Source: CAYPZU01 sp964415395
GTDB lineage: Bacteria > Chlamydiota > Chlamydiia > Chlamydiales > SM23-39
DNA length: 26,253 nucleotides
Direction of reading: 5' to 3'
Assembly: GCA_964415395.1 (NCBI GenBank)
Contig: CAYPZU010000027.1
Span: 1 to 26,253, forward strand
Below are positions 1-7,233 of the stretch, piece after piece (the stretch's first letter is position 1; each line of letters begins with the position of its first letter). The translations under genes were made by a program, and so were the position numbers. The notes beneath the pieces were generated by a model, which saw only the letters and a list, made by a program, of their open reading frames with translations, did no database searches and had not been told where the DNA came from.

Positions 1-14
1 GTAGAAACTGACAT
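1..14 (-). CDS. Start of a second copy of the 233-aa gene (partial, runs off the window)
   Basis: The first 14 bases, read on the minus strand, are an ATG followed by codons for Ser-Val-Ser-Thr, identical to the start of the complete gene at 398..1099. The preceding leader (15-151) also matches that gene's leader. Only the first codons are in the window, so whether this copy is intact cannot be seen. It follows from the tandem duplication of about 1085 bp described below. Confidence 0.6.
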
Positions 15-151
15 ATTTACACCTTTTTAATTACTTATTAATAATAACTTTACTTAGATAAGTTTGCGTAAGGATATTGTAAAGATGTCTTAACATTCCG
101 TTTAAGTTACTTAATGTGAATTAGATATATATAAAGAAAAAACTATCCCTT

Positions 152-271
152 TTAGATTTTAGCAGCTATTTTAGCGAGAGCGAGGGCGGAAAGCTCGCTA
201 ATCGTGTCGCCGAGAGCGCTCGCCTCGATGCGGCGGGGGCGGATGTTCTCCTTCCAGGCGAAGTGGGGAAG
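152..271 (-). pseudogene. 3' remnant of ROK kinase gene
   Basis: Read on the minus strand this gives the C-terminal 39 residues of the ROK kinase at 1237..2202 and a TAA stop in the same place. The differences seen are Ser-Cys to Pro-Arg around the start of the segment and one Met to Ile near the end. No start codon or ATP-binding part is present. It is a by-product of the tandem duplication, not a gene of its own. The frame is still open, which suggests either limited age or too short a target for disabling mutations. Confidence 0.85.
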
Positions 272-274
272 CTG

Positions 275-397
275 TCAGTCGACCGAAACACAGAGCCTTT
301 CGAGCCAGGGATGACCTATCTCGTTCCCGCAGCTTCGACAGCGATTCAAATCGAGGGGCGGCGCCAGGTTCTCTGGATCCGCCTCCCGTAACAAGAA
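275..397 (-). other. Open in-frame extension after the stop of the 233-aa gene (about 40 codons)
   Basis: Directly after the TAG at 400-398, the same frame stays open for about 40 codons to a TGA at 277-275, a few bases before the duplication junction. The conceptual peptide is Leu/Pro-rich and contains a Cys-x-x-Cys followed about 13 residues later by a third Cys. That looks more like protein than random sequence. It could be a former C-terminal part of the 233-aa protein lost by a nonsense change, the remnant of another gene, or a small gene using TTG at 394. I do not recognise it. Confidence 0.3.
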
Positions 398-1099
398 CTA
401 TCCCGAAAGCGCGTTATTCAACGCTGAAGGGTCGCTGCCTTGCGAAAGGTTGATATAGGGAAACCAATCTCCAACTGAGCCGCTAGCCGAGATCTTCGAG
501 CCGACGTATTGGTATGTATATATCGGGGCGTTTGTTATGGGGTTGTGACCAATTAAAACTTTCACCCTTTTATACTCGCTATTGACGTTCAAGCCATTTG
601 CCCCGTTCCAATTAGCCGCTGAAGACCCCCCGAATGGGATCCAGCAGGCGTTTGGATCGGTGAACAGGGATGTGCAGGACCCAGAGAGAATGTCGTAGAG
701 ATTCGCGGGAGGGTGGCCGCCTTCGGCGGAGGTTCCGGTATACTTTTCCTGGATTTTCCCATAGCCGTCGTCCCAGGAAGAACCCTCATAAAGGTTAATG
801 TATTGGCCTGGGTGCATGGGATCTTCGACGCGGATTGTGATGCTCTGCAGATACGTTTTCACAGACTGGTTGATCGACGCAAGCCGCGCTACAGCCGCGC
901 TGCCGGGCGTCATCAGATCGGCCCAAATCGGGTTTTTCGCGATTTGAGCAGCCAGATCTTCGTAGCCCTCTACGATTTGCTGGAGGTTGCCGCTTTCGAT
1001 TTTGCTCACATCATTTTGCAATGTGTTTTGGAGATCCGACGCCTCCTCATAACGGGCGACATAAAAGTCCCATGAATGGGTATTTGTAGAAACTGACAT
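398..1099 (-). CDS. Hypothetical protein, 233 aa, member of a tandemly duplicated gene
   Basis: I do not recognise this protein. It starts at ATG 1099, with AAGGTG about 8 bases upstream in an AT-rich leader, and ends at TAG 398. There is no signal peptide or membrane segment. The first 90 or so residues look helical. The rest is rich in Gly, Ser, Asn and aromatic residues, with a pair of cysteines near residues 142 and 151, as in secreted or surface-exposed proteins. Its N-terminus, rich in Ser/Thr/Asn, would be compatible with a type III secreted substrate, but this is only a guess from composition. It lies downstream of the ROK kinase gene with a 137-bp AT-rich gap, so it probably has its own promoter. 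A second copy begins at the left edge of the window. Confidence 0.75.
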   Translation of the reverse strand: MSVSTNTHSWDFYVARYEEASDLQNTLQNDVSKIESGNLQQIVEGYEDLAAQIAKNPIWADLMTPGSAAVARLASINQSVKTYLQSITIRVEDPMHPGQYINLYEGSSWDDGYGKIQEKYTGTSAEGGHPPANLYDILSGSCTSLFTDPNACWIPFGGSSAANWNGANGLNVNSEYKRVKVLIGHNPITNAPIYTYQYVGSKISASGSVGDWFPYINLSQGSDPSALNNALSG

Positions 1100-1356
1100 A
1101 TTTACACCTTTTTAATTATATATTAATAATAATACTATTTAGATAAGCTTAGGTTAGGATGGTGTAAAGCAGCCTTAACAATCCGTTTAAGTTACTTAAT
1201 ATGAATGATATATATTTAAAGAAAAAACTATCCCATTTAGATTTTTGCAGCCATTTTAGCGAGAGCAAGGGCGGAGAGCTCGCTAATCGTGTCGCCGAGA
1301 GCGCTCGCCTCGATGCGGCAGGAGCGGATGTTCTCCTTCCAGGCGAAGTGGGGAAG
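1086..1356. repeat. Direct repeat, copy B (original locus)
   Basis: This is the partner of the repeat at 1-271. It covers the first codons of the 233-aa gene, the AT-rich leader (1100-1236) and the last 39 codons and stop of the intact ROK kinase gene. Because the ROK gene is complete here, this copy marks the original arrangement and copy A the duplicated end. The leader is conspicuously AT-rich compared with the flanking genes and is the likely promoter region of the 233-aa gene, though I see no unambiguous -35/-10 pair. Confidence 0.9.
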
Positions 1357-2202
1357 TTGTTTCATGAGGGGGTCGAGGAGGGTTTTCCCGCTGTGGATGG
1401 CTATTGTGCCTAAAATAACCGCCTCCGGGTTAAAGTTCATCAGGACGACGCCGATCCCCTGGGCTAGCCTGAGGATAAATTCATCCCATACCCTGAGCGC
1501 ATAGGGATCCTTTTTCTTCACAGCGGCGATCAGGCAGCCCGCGTCGATCCGATCCAGCTCTCCATGCGCTTCTTTCAGCACCTGCGTGTCGATTTTGCCG
1601 ACCCCGATCTCTTCTTTCATCTTTTTGGCCAACGCCGCGCCGCCGCAGAACGCCTCGAAGCACCCTTTCTGGCCGCAAGGGCAGTCGGGTCCTCGAATAT
1701 CGAGGACGAAATGGCCTACTTCCGCCGCCGTGTCGGAGACCCCTTGCAGCAGTTCTCCATTCACGATCGCGCCCCCGCCCATCCCCGTGCTGCACGTCAG
1801 GTAGATCAGGTTCTTCGTTCCCTTTGAGCCTCCGAACTGGTATTCGGCAAGGCCAGCGGCGTTGGCGTCGTTGTTCATCATCACGGGGATTTTGAACTCA
1901 TCCTGGAAGAATTTGACCAGCTCGGCGTTTTCCCAGCTGGGAAGGTTCGGCGGGTTGAGCATTTTTCCCAGTTTGGTGGAGATGGGGCCGGGCGAGGAGA
2001 TGCCGATGCCTCCCAGGACTTTTGGGTTGATCTTTTCTTCTGCGCACAGTTCGCGGATCAGCTTCGCGACGGCTGCGAGGCCGTTTTTCCATCCGTTCAG
2101 CGGCTGCGTGGCGATCCGTTTCGAGTTGTAAATAGTTCCTTTTTCATCGCCCAGGCAGACGCAGATTTTTGTTCCGCCGATATCGATCCCCGCCAGATGC
2201 AT
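1237..2202 (-). CDS. ROK-family sugar kinase (glucokinase-like)
   Basis: Probable ATP-dependent cytosolic hexose kinase of the ROK family (321 aa, usual length). The phosphate-binding DIGGTK motif lies at residues 7-12. The putative catalytic Asp is D112 in an NNDAN motif, followed by the second phosphate loop around STGMGGG (138-144). The ROK zinc site is present as H164 with C174, C176 and C181 in the CxCGxxGCxE signature. Start: ATG 2202 is preferred because the DIGGTK motif then falls at the usual distance and a G-rich stretch lies just upstream; ATG 2214 would add four residues. The exact sugar cannot be told from sequence; glucose, fructose and N-acetylmannosamine are all phosphorylated by family members. 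Its last 39 codons are duplicated at 152..271. Confidence 0.9.
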   Translation of the reverse strand: MHLAGIDIGGTKICVCLGDEKGTIYNSKRIATQPLNGWKNGLAAVAKLIRELCAEEKINPKVLGGIGISSPGPISTKLGKMLNPPNLPSWENAELVKFFQDEFKIPVMMNNDANAAGLAEYQFGGSKGTKNLIYLTCSTGMGGGAIVNGELLQGVSDTAAEVGHFVLDIRGPDCPCGQKGCFEAFCGGAALAKKMKEEIGVGKIDTQVLKEAHGELDRIDAGCLIAAVKKKDPYALRVWDEFILRLAQGIGVVLMNFNPEAVILGTIAIHSGKTLLDPLMKQLPHFAWKENIRSCRIEASALGDTISELSALALAKMAAKI

Positions 2203-2285
2203 AGCGCCCCCCATTTCCCGCACCATACCGAAAGTGCCGTTCTCGCGCAATCCTTAGAGGAGCTTTGCGGAAGAGAGAAAAAATA

Positions 2286-2378
2286 ACAGGATGGGCAGGA
2301 TAGACAGGATGGGAAGTGGGGACGCTAGAGAAAGAACGGGTTGAGATTTTTTATCCTGCCCATCCTGTCGATCCTGTT
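2286..2378. repeat. Inverted pair of CAGGAT-type dispersed repeat units
   Basis: Bases 2286-2313 hold units of the form AACAGGAT, GGCAGGAT and ACAGGATGGG in a row, and 2350-2378 hold the reverse complement of much the same string. The two arms, about 36 bases apart, could form an imperfect hairpin between the divergently placed 5' end of the ROK gene and the 3' end of the PfpI gene. The same units occur at 8111-8170, 8350-8368, 13141-13172, 22361-22385 and 22481-22499, so this is a dispersed intergenic family. Confidence 0.7.
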
Positions 2379-2385
2379 AATTTCC

Positions 2386-2907
2386 TTAATTAGGGGGTTG
2401 CTTGGTGAGGAAGTGGAGGATGGCTTGGGCGAAAAAGGGAAGGTCGGACGGCGTGCGCGAGGTGACGAAATTGCCGTCCGCCACCACCGGCTTGTCGAGG
2501 AAATGGGCCCCCGCATTCTCCAAATCGTCCTGGATCGCAGAAAATCCCGTGAGCTTCCTCCCTTTGACGATTTTGGCCGAGATCGGCACCCATCCGCCAT
2601 GGCAGATGAAAGCGATGAGCCTTCCGCCCCGGTCGAGGTCGCGGACGATCTCGAGCGCTTTCGGGAAGCGGCGGATCTTGTCAGGGGCGTATCCGCCAGG
2701 GATGACCACCCCTTCGAAGGCGCGGAAATCGACCTGATCGAAGGAGAGGTCGGCTTTGCACGGATAGCCGTGCTTGCCTGTGTAGGTTTTCCCCGCTTCC
2801 GGACCTGCGACCGAGGTTTCGAATCCGGCTTCCTCGAGCCGCAGCTTGGGATACCAGAGCTCCAAATCTTCATAGATGTCATGGACGAGCAGGAGAACCG
2901 ATTTCAT
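2386..2907 (-). CDS. DJ-1/PfpI family protein
   Basis: A 173-aa single-domain protein of the DJ-1/PfpI superfamily (class I glutamine amidotransferase-like fold), of typical length. The nucleophile elbow is AFICHGGW with C102 and H103. The conserved acidic residue that pairs with the cysteine is expected in the EDLELWYP segment (residues 13-20), and the VVIPGGYAPDK loop is at 67-77. Members act as intracellular peptidases, deglycases or stress chaperones in the cytosol; sequence alone does not separate these. Start ATG 2907 has AGAGG about 9 bases upstream. It is transcribed in the same direction as the ROK gene but separated from it by a repeat, so co-transcription is uncertain. Confidence 0.9.
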   Translation of the reverse strand: MKSVLLLVHDIYEDLELWYPKLRLEEAGFETSVAGPEAGKTYTGKHGYPCKADLSFDQVDFRAFEGVVIPGGYAPDKIRRFPKALEIVRDLDRGGRLIAFICHGGWVPISAKIVKGRKLTGFSAIQDDLENAGAHFLDKPVVADGNFVTSRTPSDLPFFAQAILHFLTKQPPN

Positions 2908-3002
2908 GAACAGCCTCTTTTTGTAAAAGATTTTACTGAGCGGCCAGTTTTGGAGGAAGCAATCCTTGATTGGAGTCAGGCGTCGTGCTACGATTTATTT
3001 TC

Positions 3003-3896
3003 ATGGATCGAGTAGAAACGACAGCTCCGGTGACTCCTGCTGCGCTTGCCCTGATTGCGGGAGGCGTCCTCCTCTATTGGTTTGCGGAGGCTTCTGTCTC
3101 TGCCTATCTGATCGGCGGAATCGGGTTCATCCAGGTGGCCAACCGGTTTGCTCGAAAATGGCCCGGGAGGGCTGCGAAGGCGGTTCACTGGCTTCGCGCG
3201 CTAGCTCTGGAGCCGCTCGCTCTTGCGGCGGTCTTCTGTTCCAGGCTGTTCCGCTACGTGCCGGCCTATCAGCGTCCTGCGGGGCGCTTTAAAGGAAGGC
3301 CGCTTCTTTTGGTGCATGGCTATCTCAATAGCGGCGCTGTCTGGTTTTTCCAAAGAACCCAGCTCAAAGCGATGGGCTTCGGCCCCATCTATACGATCCA
3401 TCTGGGCCATCCGTTCCAGTCGATCCGCACTTATGCGGAGAAAGTGAAGCGGAGAGCGGAGCAGATCGCCGATGAGACAGGGCGGAAAGATCTCGTTTTA
3501 GTCGGCCATTCAATGGGCGGTCTCGTCAGTTCGTACTATGCGGCGATTCTCGCCCCTGAAGGAACCGTAACTGACGTCGTAACGATCGGGTCGCCTCTCG
3601 GAGGAACTCCGATGGCCCGATTGGGCCTCGGCCCGAACGCCCGCGAGATGGAGCCGGGCTCTGCGCTTTCCAAAGAGGTTTGGGCAGCGGTGGAGAATAA
3701 CCGGAGCGTCCGATTTTTCCATATTGCAACCAGGCCGGATCTCCTTGTGATGCCTCCGTCGACAGCCCTTCCGGGGAAAGATCCTTCCAGGCACTTTGTG
3801 TTGGATGATCTGGGCCATGTCGGCCTTCTGTTCTCGACAAGAGTGTCAAAGCTGATCGGAAACTGGATCGGCAACCGCTTCACCAATCCTATCTAA
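3003..3896 (+). CDS. Alpha/beta hydrolase, lipase-like, with N-terminal membrane segments
   Basis: A 297-aa protein with two hydrophobic stretches (about 12-27 and 33-47), a third near 65-80, then an alpha/beta hydrolase domain from about residue 100. The oxyanion-hole region HGY is at 105-107, the nucleophile S170 in GHSMGG, a probable acid D246 in RPDLLV and a probable base H272 in the DDLGHVG segment. This layout resembles bacterial triacylglycerol lipases and PGAP1-like esterases anchored to the inner membrane; the substrate is unknown. Start: ATG 3003 has no clear ribosome binding site. A TTG at 2970, 13 bases after a GGAGG, would add 11 residues and remains possible. The last 8 bases overlap the convergent gene at 3889..4371. 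Confidence 0.8.
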   Translation: MDRVETTAPVTPAALALIAGGVLLYWFAEASVSAYLIGGIGFIQVANRFARKWPGRAAKAVHWLRALALEPLALAAVFCSRLFRYVPAYQRPAGRFKGRPLLLVHGYLNSGAVWFFQRTQLKAMGFGPIYTIHLGHPFQSIRTYAEKVKRRAEQIADETGRKDLVLVGHSMGGLVSSYYAAILAPEGTVTDVVTIGSPLGGTPMARLGLGPNAREMEPGSALSKEVWAAVENNRSVRFFHIATRPDLLVMPPSTALPGKDPSRHFVLDDLGHVGLLFSTRVSKLIGNWIGNRFTNPI

Positions 3897-4371
3897 TCGA
3901 AGCCTTTTCGCCTTCGATGATAATCTGAATCCAGAGATCGCGCGGACTGATCGTCACGACCTCTTCGTGGGACGTATTGCGCGGCCAGGCGAATTTGGAG
4001 CGGTTCACGCGCCAGACGAGCCGATAGGTTCCCGGCTCTTTCTGAAAGCTCGCTCCGCCCCGATTGCCGAAGATGTCGCGCGGCTTCAGGGGAATCGAGG
4101 CTCCGTCGAATTCGACTTCCTGGATCTGGACGCCGCCCGCCTCAGGGCTGTCGCTCACCATCACTTCCACCCGGACAGGCTGACGCTTGGCTGGAGATTT
4201 TTGATCAGGCCCCATGTAGGTATTCTGTCCAAGCACGCTATGGATTGCGGCGAAGGGAATCGTTCTCTTCTGAAAGAAAAGAGAAACAGCCAAAATTCCA
4301 AGAATGGTTCCGGCAAGAGCCAGGAGTTGAAAGAACCTCTGCATATCTCTGGATCTAACCACTCGCCCCAT
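3889..4371 (-). CDS. Small membrane-anchored hypothetical protein
   Basis: A 160-aa protein that I do not recognise. A basic N-terminus is followed by one hydrophobic segment (about residues 12-33), then a soluble, beta-rich part of about 125 residues expected outside the cytoplasmic membrane. The mature part contains a GPDQ/SPAKR linker and alternating hydrophobic residues typical of a small beta-sandwich, but no catalytic motif. Two starts are possible: ATG 4371 (used here) and ATG 4344, which would give a more standard signal anchor. Neither has a strong ribosome binding site. It is convergent with the hydrolase gene, overlapping it by 8 bases, and divergent from the S1P lyase-like gene 95 bases away. 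Confidence 0.6.
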   Translation of the reverse strand: MGRVVRSRDMQRFFQLLALAGTILGILAVSLFFQKRTIPFAAIHSVLGQNTYMGPDQKSPAKRQPVRVEVMVSDSPEAGGVQIQEVEFDGASIPLKPRDIFGNRGGASFQKEPGTYRLVWRVNRSKFAWPRNTSHEEVVTISPRDLWIQIIIEGEKASIR

Positions 4372-4466
4372 TTTTCTTCAAGGAGAGGGCTGGCGATCAA
4401 GATTTTTTCTGTTTAAAATAAAGATTTTACCAGCATAAGATTTGCACCTTAAAAAGAGAGGGTTGC

Positions 4467-6284
4467 ATGGTTTTTGCTGTCATGAGTGGAGCGCGTTGGG
4501 TTGTGAACGGGGCGAATGGCTATCTTGCGGGAACTTCCCCGCTCATCGTTGCCGGGGGAGCGATCCTTGCCTGGAAAGCATTCGAGCAATTGTCGAGGCT
4601 GAGAGACGAGGGAGAGAGGGAGCGGCTTTGGCAGGCGCTGGCGCGGCGGCTGATCCGGATCGAACCGTTTAAGTCGGCGCTCAATCAGAAAATTGAGGCG
4701 CAGTTTGCGAAGGCGGCCCATTCGATTAGAGAAAAATGGGCGCCCTTCGGCGATCCGGTTGTCGAGATCCCGGATGAAGGCTGGGCGTGCATCGCATTGA
4801 TGCGCCTCATCGATAAATACTCGGAAATCACTTTAAAAGGATTGAAAGACCGCCATTTTTCCGGGACGATCTACCAGGCAGGATCTATTGCGAAGCAGGG
4901 GAGTTCTGCGGAAGCGGATGATGTGCCGAGAGAACTGGAAGCTCTCTTTACCCATGCATTCCAGTCCGCTTTTCTCTGGAATACGCTCCATACCGCTGAA
5001 TTTCCCGCCGCTTCTTTTCTCGAATATCAGACCGTCCAGATGGTGGGGGCGCTTTTCGGCGGAAAAAACTCGACCGGGATCGTCACATCGGGCGGCACAG
5101 AGAGTCTGATGACGGCTGCGAAAGCGTACCGGAACTGGGGGATCGAGAGGGGAATCGCCCCTGGCGAATGCGTCATTATCGCGCCCGATTCGATCCATGC
5201 GGCTCTTCCTAAGGCGTGCGCTGACTATCAGATCCGGCTCGTCCTGGTTCCGACCGACGAGACAGGAGCCGTCGACATGGCATTGATGAAGGAGGCTGTC
5301 GGCAAGCACAAATCAAACCTGGTCGCCCTCTATGGGTCCGCCCCTTCCTTCGCAAAAGGAAAAATCGATCCGATCGAAGCGATGGGGGCTCTCGCCTTCG
5401 ACTCGGGCGTCGGGTTCCATGTCGATTGCTGCCTGGGCGGATTCGTGATCAATTTCAAGGACGATATCTCAGCTGAATTTCTGAAGCGGGTCGGAGTGAC
5501 AAGCCTTTCCGCCGACACGCACAAAAACGGCTGGGCGCCGAAAGGTTCTTCCGTTCTGATTGGAAAAAGAGTTCCCGATGGGCGCAATCTCCTCTTTTAT
5601 TCGGCCTATGCGATCCCTGGATGGACGGGCGGAGTTTACGGTACGGCGAAAAGTGCGGGAAGCCAGTCGTGTCTGCCTGCTTTCCACGCATTTTTGGCGA
5701 TGATGTCGATCGGCAGGCAAGGCTATCAGCAGCTTGCAGAAGGGATTTTGAAGTCTGCCAAAGGGATGGCTCAGATCGTGAAATCTGTTCCAGGACTAAA
5801 GGTTTTGGGAGAGCCCGATCTCAATGTGGTGGCTTTCCAGGTCGATCCTGAGCTTGGGTTGATGAGCGGGGCCAGCTACGCGTTTGCAGCGGCGATGTCC
5901 GAGAGGGGATTCGTCCTCAACGCGCTGAAAGGGGATGCGGTTCACTTCTGCATTACGGGAAGGTTCATCGACGACCCGCAAGGCTTGCAGAAATTCGAGC
6001 AGGCAGCGCGCGAAAGCATGGAGGCGGTGCAGAAACAGAATGCGGCGCTCGTCCAAAGAGGGGAAAAGTTTCCAGGCGAGGCCGGACTGTACGGAGAATT
6101 GGAAGCGGCTCTTGAACCGAAGCGGGAGGCTCAGGGGTGGCGGAAATATCTGGAGAACCGCCTTTTCGGCGAGATCGGTGTGAGCGCTGTCGTGAAAGCC
6201 CATGTTACAGCCAGCCTCAATCCGGTGAAGGAAAAACCTGTGTTCGCGCTCAGCGTGCCGGCATCCGGCGACCACGAGGAGTAA
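4467..6284 (+). CDS. Sphingosine-1-phosphate lyase-like PLP-dependent enzyme
   Basis: A 605-aa group II PLP-dependent decarboxylase-family protein that most resembles sphingosine-1-phosphate lyase. This enzyme splits phosphorylated long-chain bases into phosphoethanolamine and a fatty aldehyde. The PLP lysine is K353 in a SADTHKNGWAPKG motif, which matches the S1P lyase pattern (THK followed by APKG) better than glutamate decarboxylases. Upstream are a TSGGTESLM phosphate-binding motif and a FHVDCCLGGF segment with the Asp that contacts the pyridine nitrogen. An N-terminal hydrophobic segment (about residues 14-36) precedes a charged linker, as in the ER-anchored eukaryotic enzyme. Start ATG 4467 has AGAGGG about 8 bases upstream. 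The enzyme probably acts on host-derived sphingolipids; in Legionella an S1P lyase is a translocated effector. Aromatic amino acid decarboxylase activity is a less likely alternative. Confidence 0.88.
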   Translation: MVFAVMSGARWVVNGANGYLAGTSPLIVAGGAILAWKAFEQLSRLRDEGERERLWQALARRLIRIEPFKSALNQKIEAQFAKAAHSIREKWAPFGDPVVEIPDEGWACIALMRLIDKYSEITLKGLKDRHFSGTIYQAGSIAKQGSSAEADDVPRELEALFTHAFQSAFLWNTLHTAEFPAASFLEYQTVQMVGALFGGKNSTGIVTSGGTESLMTAAKAYRNWGIERGIAPGECVIIAPDSIHAALPKACADYQIRLVLVPTDETGAVDMALMKEAVGKHKSNLVALYGSAPSFAKGKIDPIEAMGALAFDSGVGFHVDCCLGGFVINFKDDISAEFLKRVGVTSLSADTHKNGWAPKGSSVLIGKRVPDGRNLLFYSAYAIPGWTGGVYGTAKSAGSQSCLPAFHAFLAMMSIGRQGYQQLAEGILKSAKGMAQIVKSVPGLKVLGEPDLNVVAFQVDPELGLMSGASYAFAAAMSERGFVLNALKGDAVHFCITGRFIDDPQGLQKFEQAARESMEAVQKQNAALVQRGEKFPGEAGLYGELEAALEPKREAQGWRKYLENRLFGEIGVSAVVKAHVTASLNPVKEKPVFALSVPASGDHEE

Positions 6285-6285
6285 A

Positions 6286-7143
6286 TTAACGGAATACCAC
6301 AGTTCTGTGGCCGTTGAGGAAGACCCGCTGCTCGCTATGGTACTTGATGGCGCGGGAAAGGACGAGACACTCGATATCCCGTCCCAGTTCGACAAGCTGG
6401 GCGGGCGTCTGGGTGTGGTCGACGCGGAGCACTTCCTGGTCGATGATCGGCCCCTCGTCGAGTTCATCGCTTACGTAGTGGGCGGTGGCGCCGATGAGCT
6501 TCACCCCCCGTTCGTGCGCCTGGTGGTAGGGCTTGGCCCCTTTGAAGCTCGGCAGGAACGAGTGGTGGATGTTGATCGCTTTCCCCGCCAGTTTCCGGGT
6601 AAGCGAGGATGAGAGGATCTGCATATAGCGGGCGAGGATGACGAGGTCGATCTTTTCTTTTTCGACGAGAGAGAGGATTTTCGCCTCCTGCGCTTCTTTA
6701 TTTTCCGGCGAAACGGGCCAAAAATGGAACGGGATCTTGTACCACTCGGTCATTTCTCTTAAAGATTCGTGGTTCGAGGCGACGGCGGCGACTTCGATCG
6801 GAAGCGTGCCGCTCCGGCTTCTGTGGAGCAGATCGTTGAGGCAGTGGCCCTGGGTGGAGACGAGGAGGAGCGTTTTCGGCCTGAATCCCGCATCGTGGAG
6901 CTGCCAGTCGAGAGAAAGTTCGCCGGCGATCGGTTCAAACTCGGAAGAGAATTCTGCAAAGGAGGGCGTTTTTCCCTGAAACTCGAAACCGGTCCGTAAG
7001 AAAAAACGGCCTGTCGACACATCGCCGAACTGGGCCATCTCCAGGATGAACGCCTCGCGGCTGTAGAGGAAGGTCGACACTTTGGAGACGATCCCCAGCC
7101 GATCGGGGCAGGAAAGGGTCAAAATGAATTTTTTCGCAGACAT
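6286..7143 (-). CDS. purU: Formyltetrahydrofolate deformylase
   Basis: A 285-aa enzyme hydrolysing 10-formyltetrahydrofolate to tetrahydrofolate and formate in the cytosol, balancing one-carbon pools and supplying formate for purine synthesis. An N-terminal ACT domain (about residues 5-80, beginning LTLSCPDRLGIV) precedes the formyltransferase-fold catalytic domain. Catalytic residues are N191 and H193 in NIHHSFLPSFKGAKPY and D226 in the HYVSDELDEGP motif. The open frame extends 132 codons further upstream, but ATG 7143 gives the length and start of the PurU family, and the upstream part overlaps the divergent gene. Its stop lies one base from the stop of the convergent S1P lyase-like gene. 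No other purine or folate gene is in the window. Confidence 0.93.
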   Translation of the reverse strand: MSAKKFILTLSCPDRLGIVSKVSTFLYSREAFILEMAQFGDVSTGRFFLRTGFEFQGKTPSFAEFSSEFEPIAGELSLDWQLHDAGFRPKTLLLVSTQGHCLNDLLHRSRSGTLPIEVAAVASNHESLREMTEWYKIPFHFWPVSPENKEAQEAKILSLVEKEKIDLVILARYMQILSSSLTRKLAGKAINIHHSFLPSFKGAKPYHQAHERGVKLIGATAHYVSDELDEGPIIDQEVLRVDHTQTPAQLVELGRDIECLVLSRAIKYHSEQRVFLNGHRTVVFR

Positions 7144-7233
7144 AGAGCGGGATATCTTAACAGATGAATGAATTCTTGGATTGAAAAAAACCGCAGGAGA
7201 AGATATGAAAAATTCTCTACACGGAGTCCGTTC

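Larger units (their letters stand above)
1..271. repeat. Direct repeat, copy A (tandem duplication unit end)
   Basis: Bases 1-271 match 1086-1356 at a constant offset of 1085. Both contain the start of a 233-aa gene, an AT-rich leader of about 137 bp and the last 39 codons plus stop of a ROK kinase gene. By eye the match is high, with scattered substitutions and small compensating indels, most of them in the leader. Homology stops sharply after 271, where the next bases (272-) are unrelated to 1357-. This is the junction expected of a tandem duplication whose breakpoint lies inside the ROK gene. The repeat probably continues left of the window. Confidence 0.9.

Noticed and set aside
1..271. 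Long terminal repeat or insertion-sequence end
   Set aside because: The repeated segment contains the coding end of a kinase and a gene start in direct orientation, which fits a simple tandem duplication and has no terminal inverted repeats or transposase.
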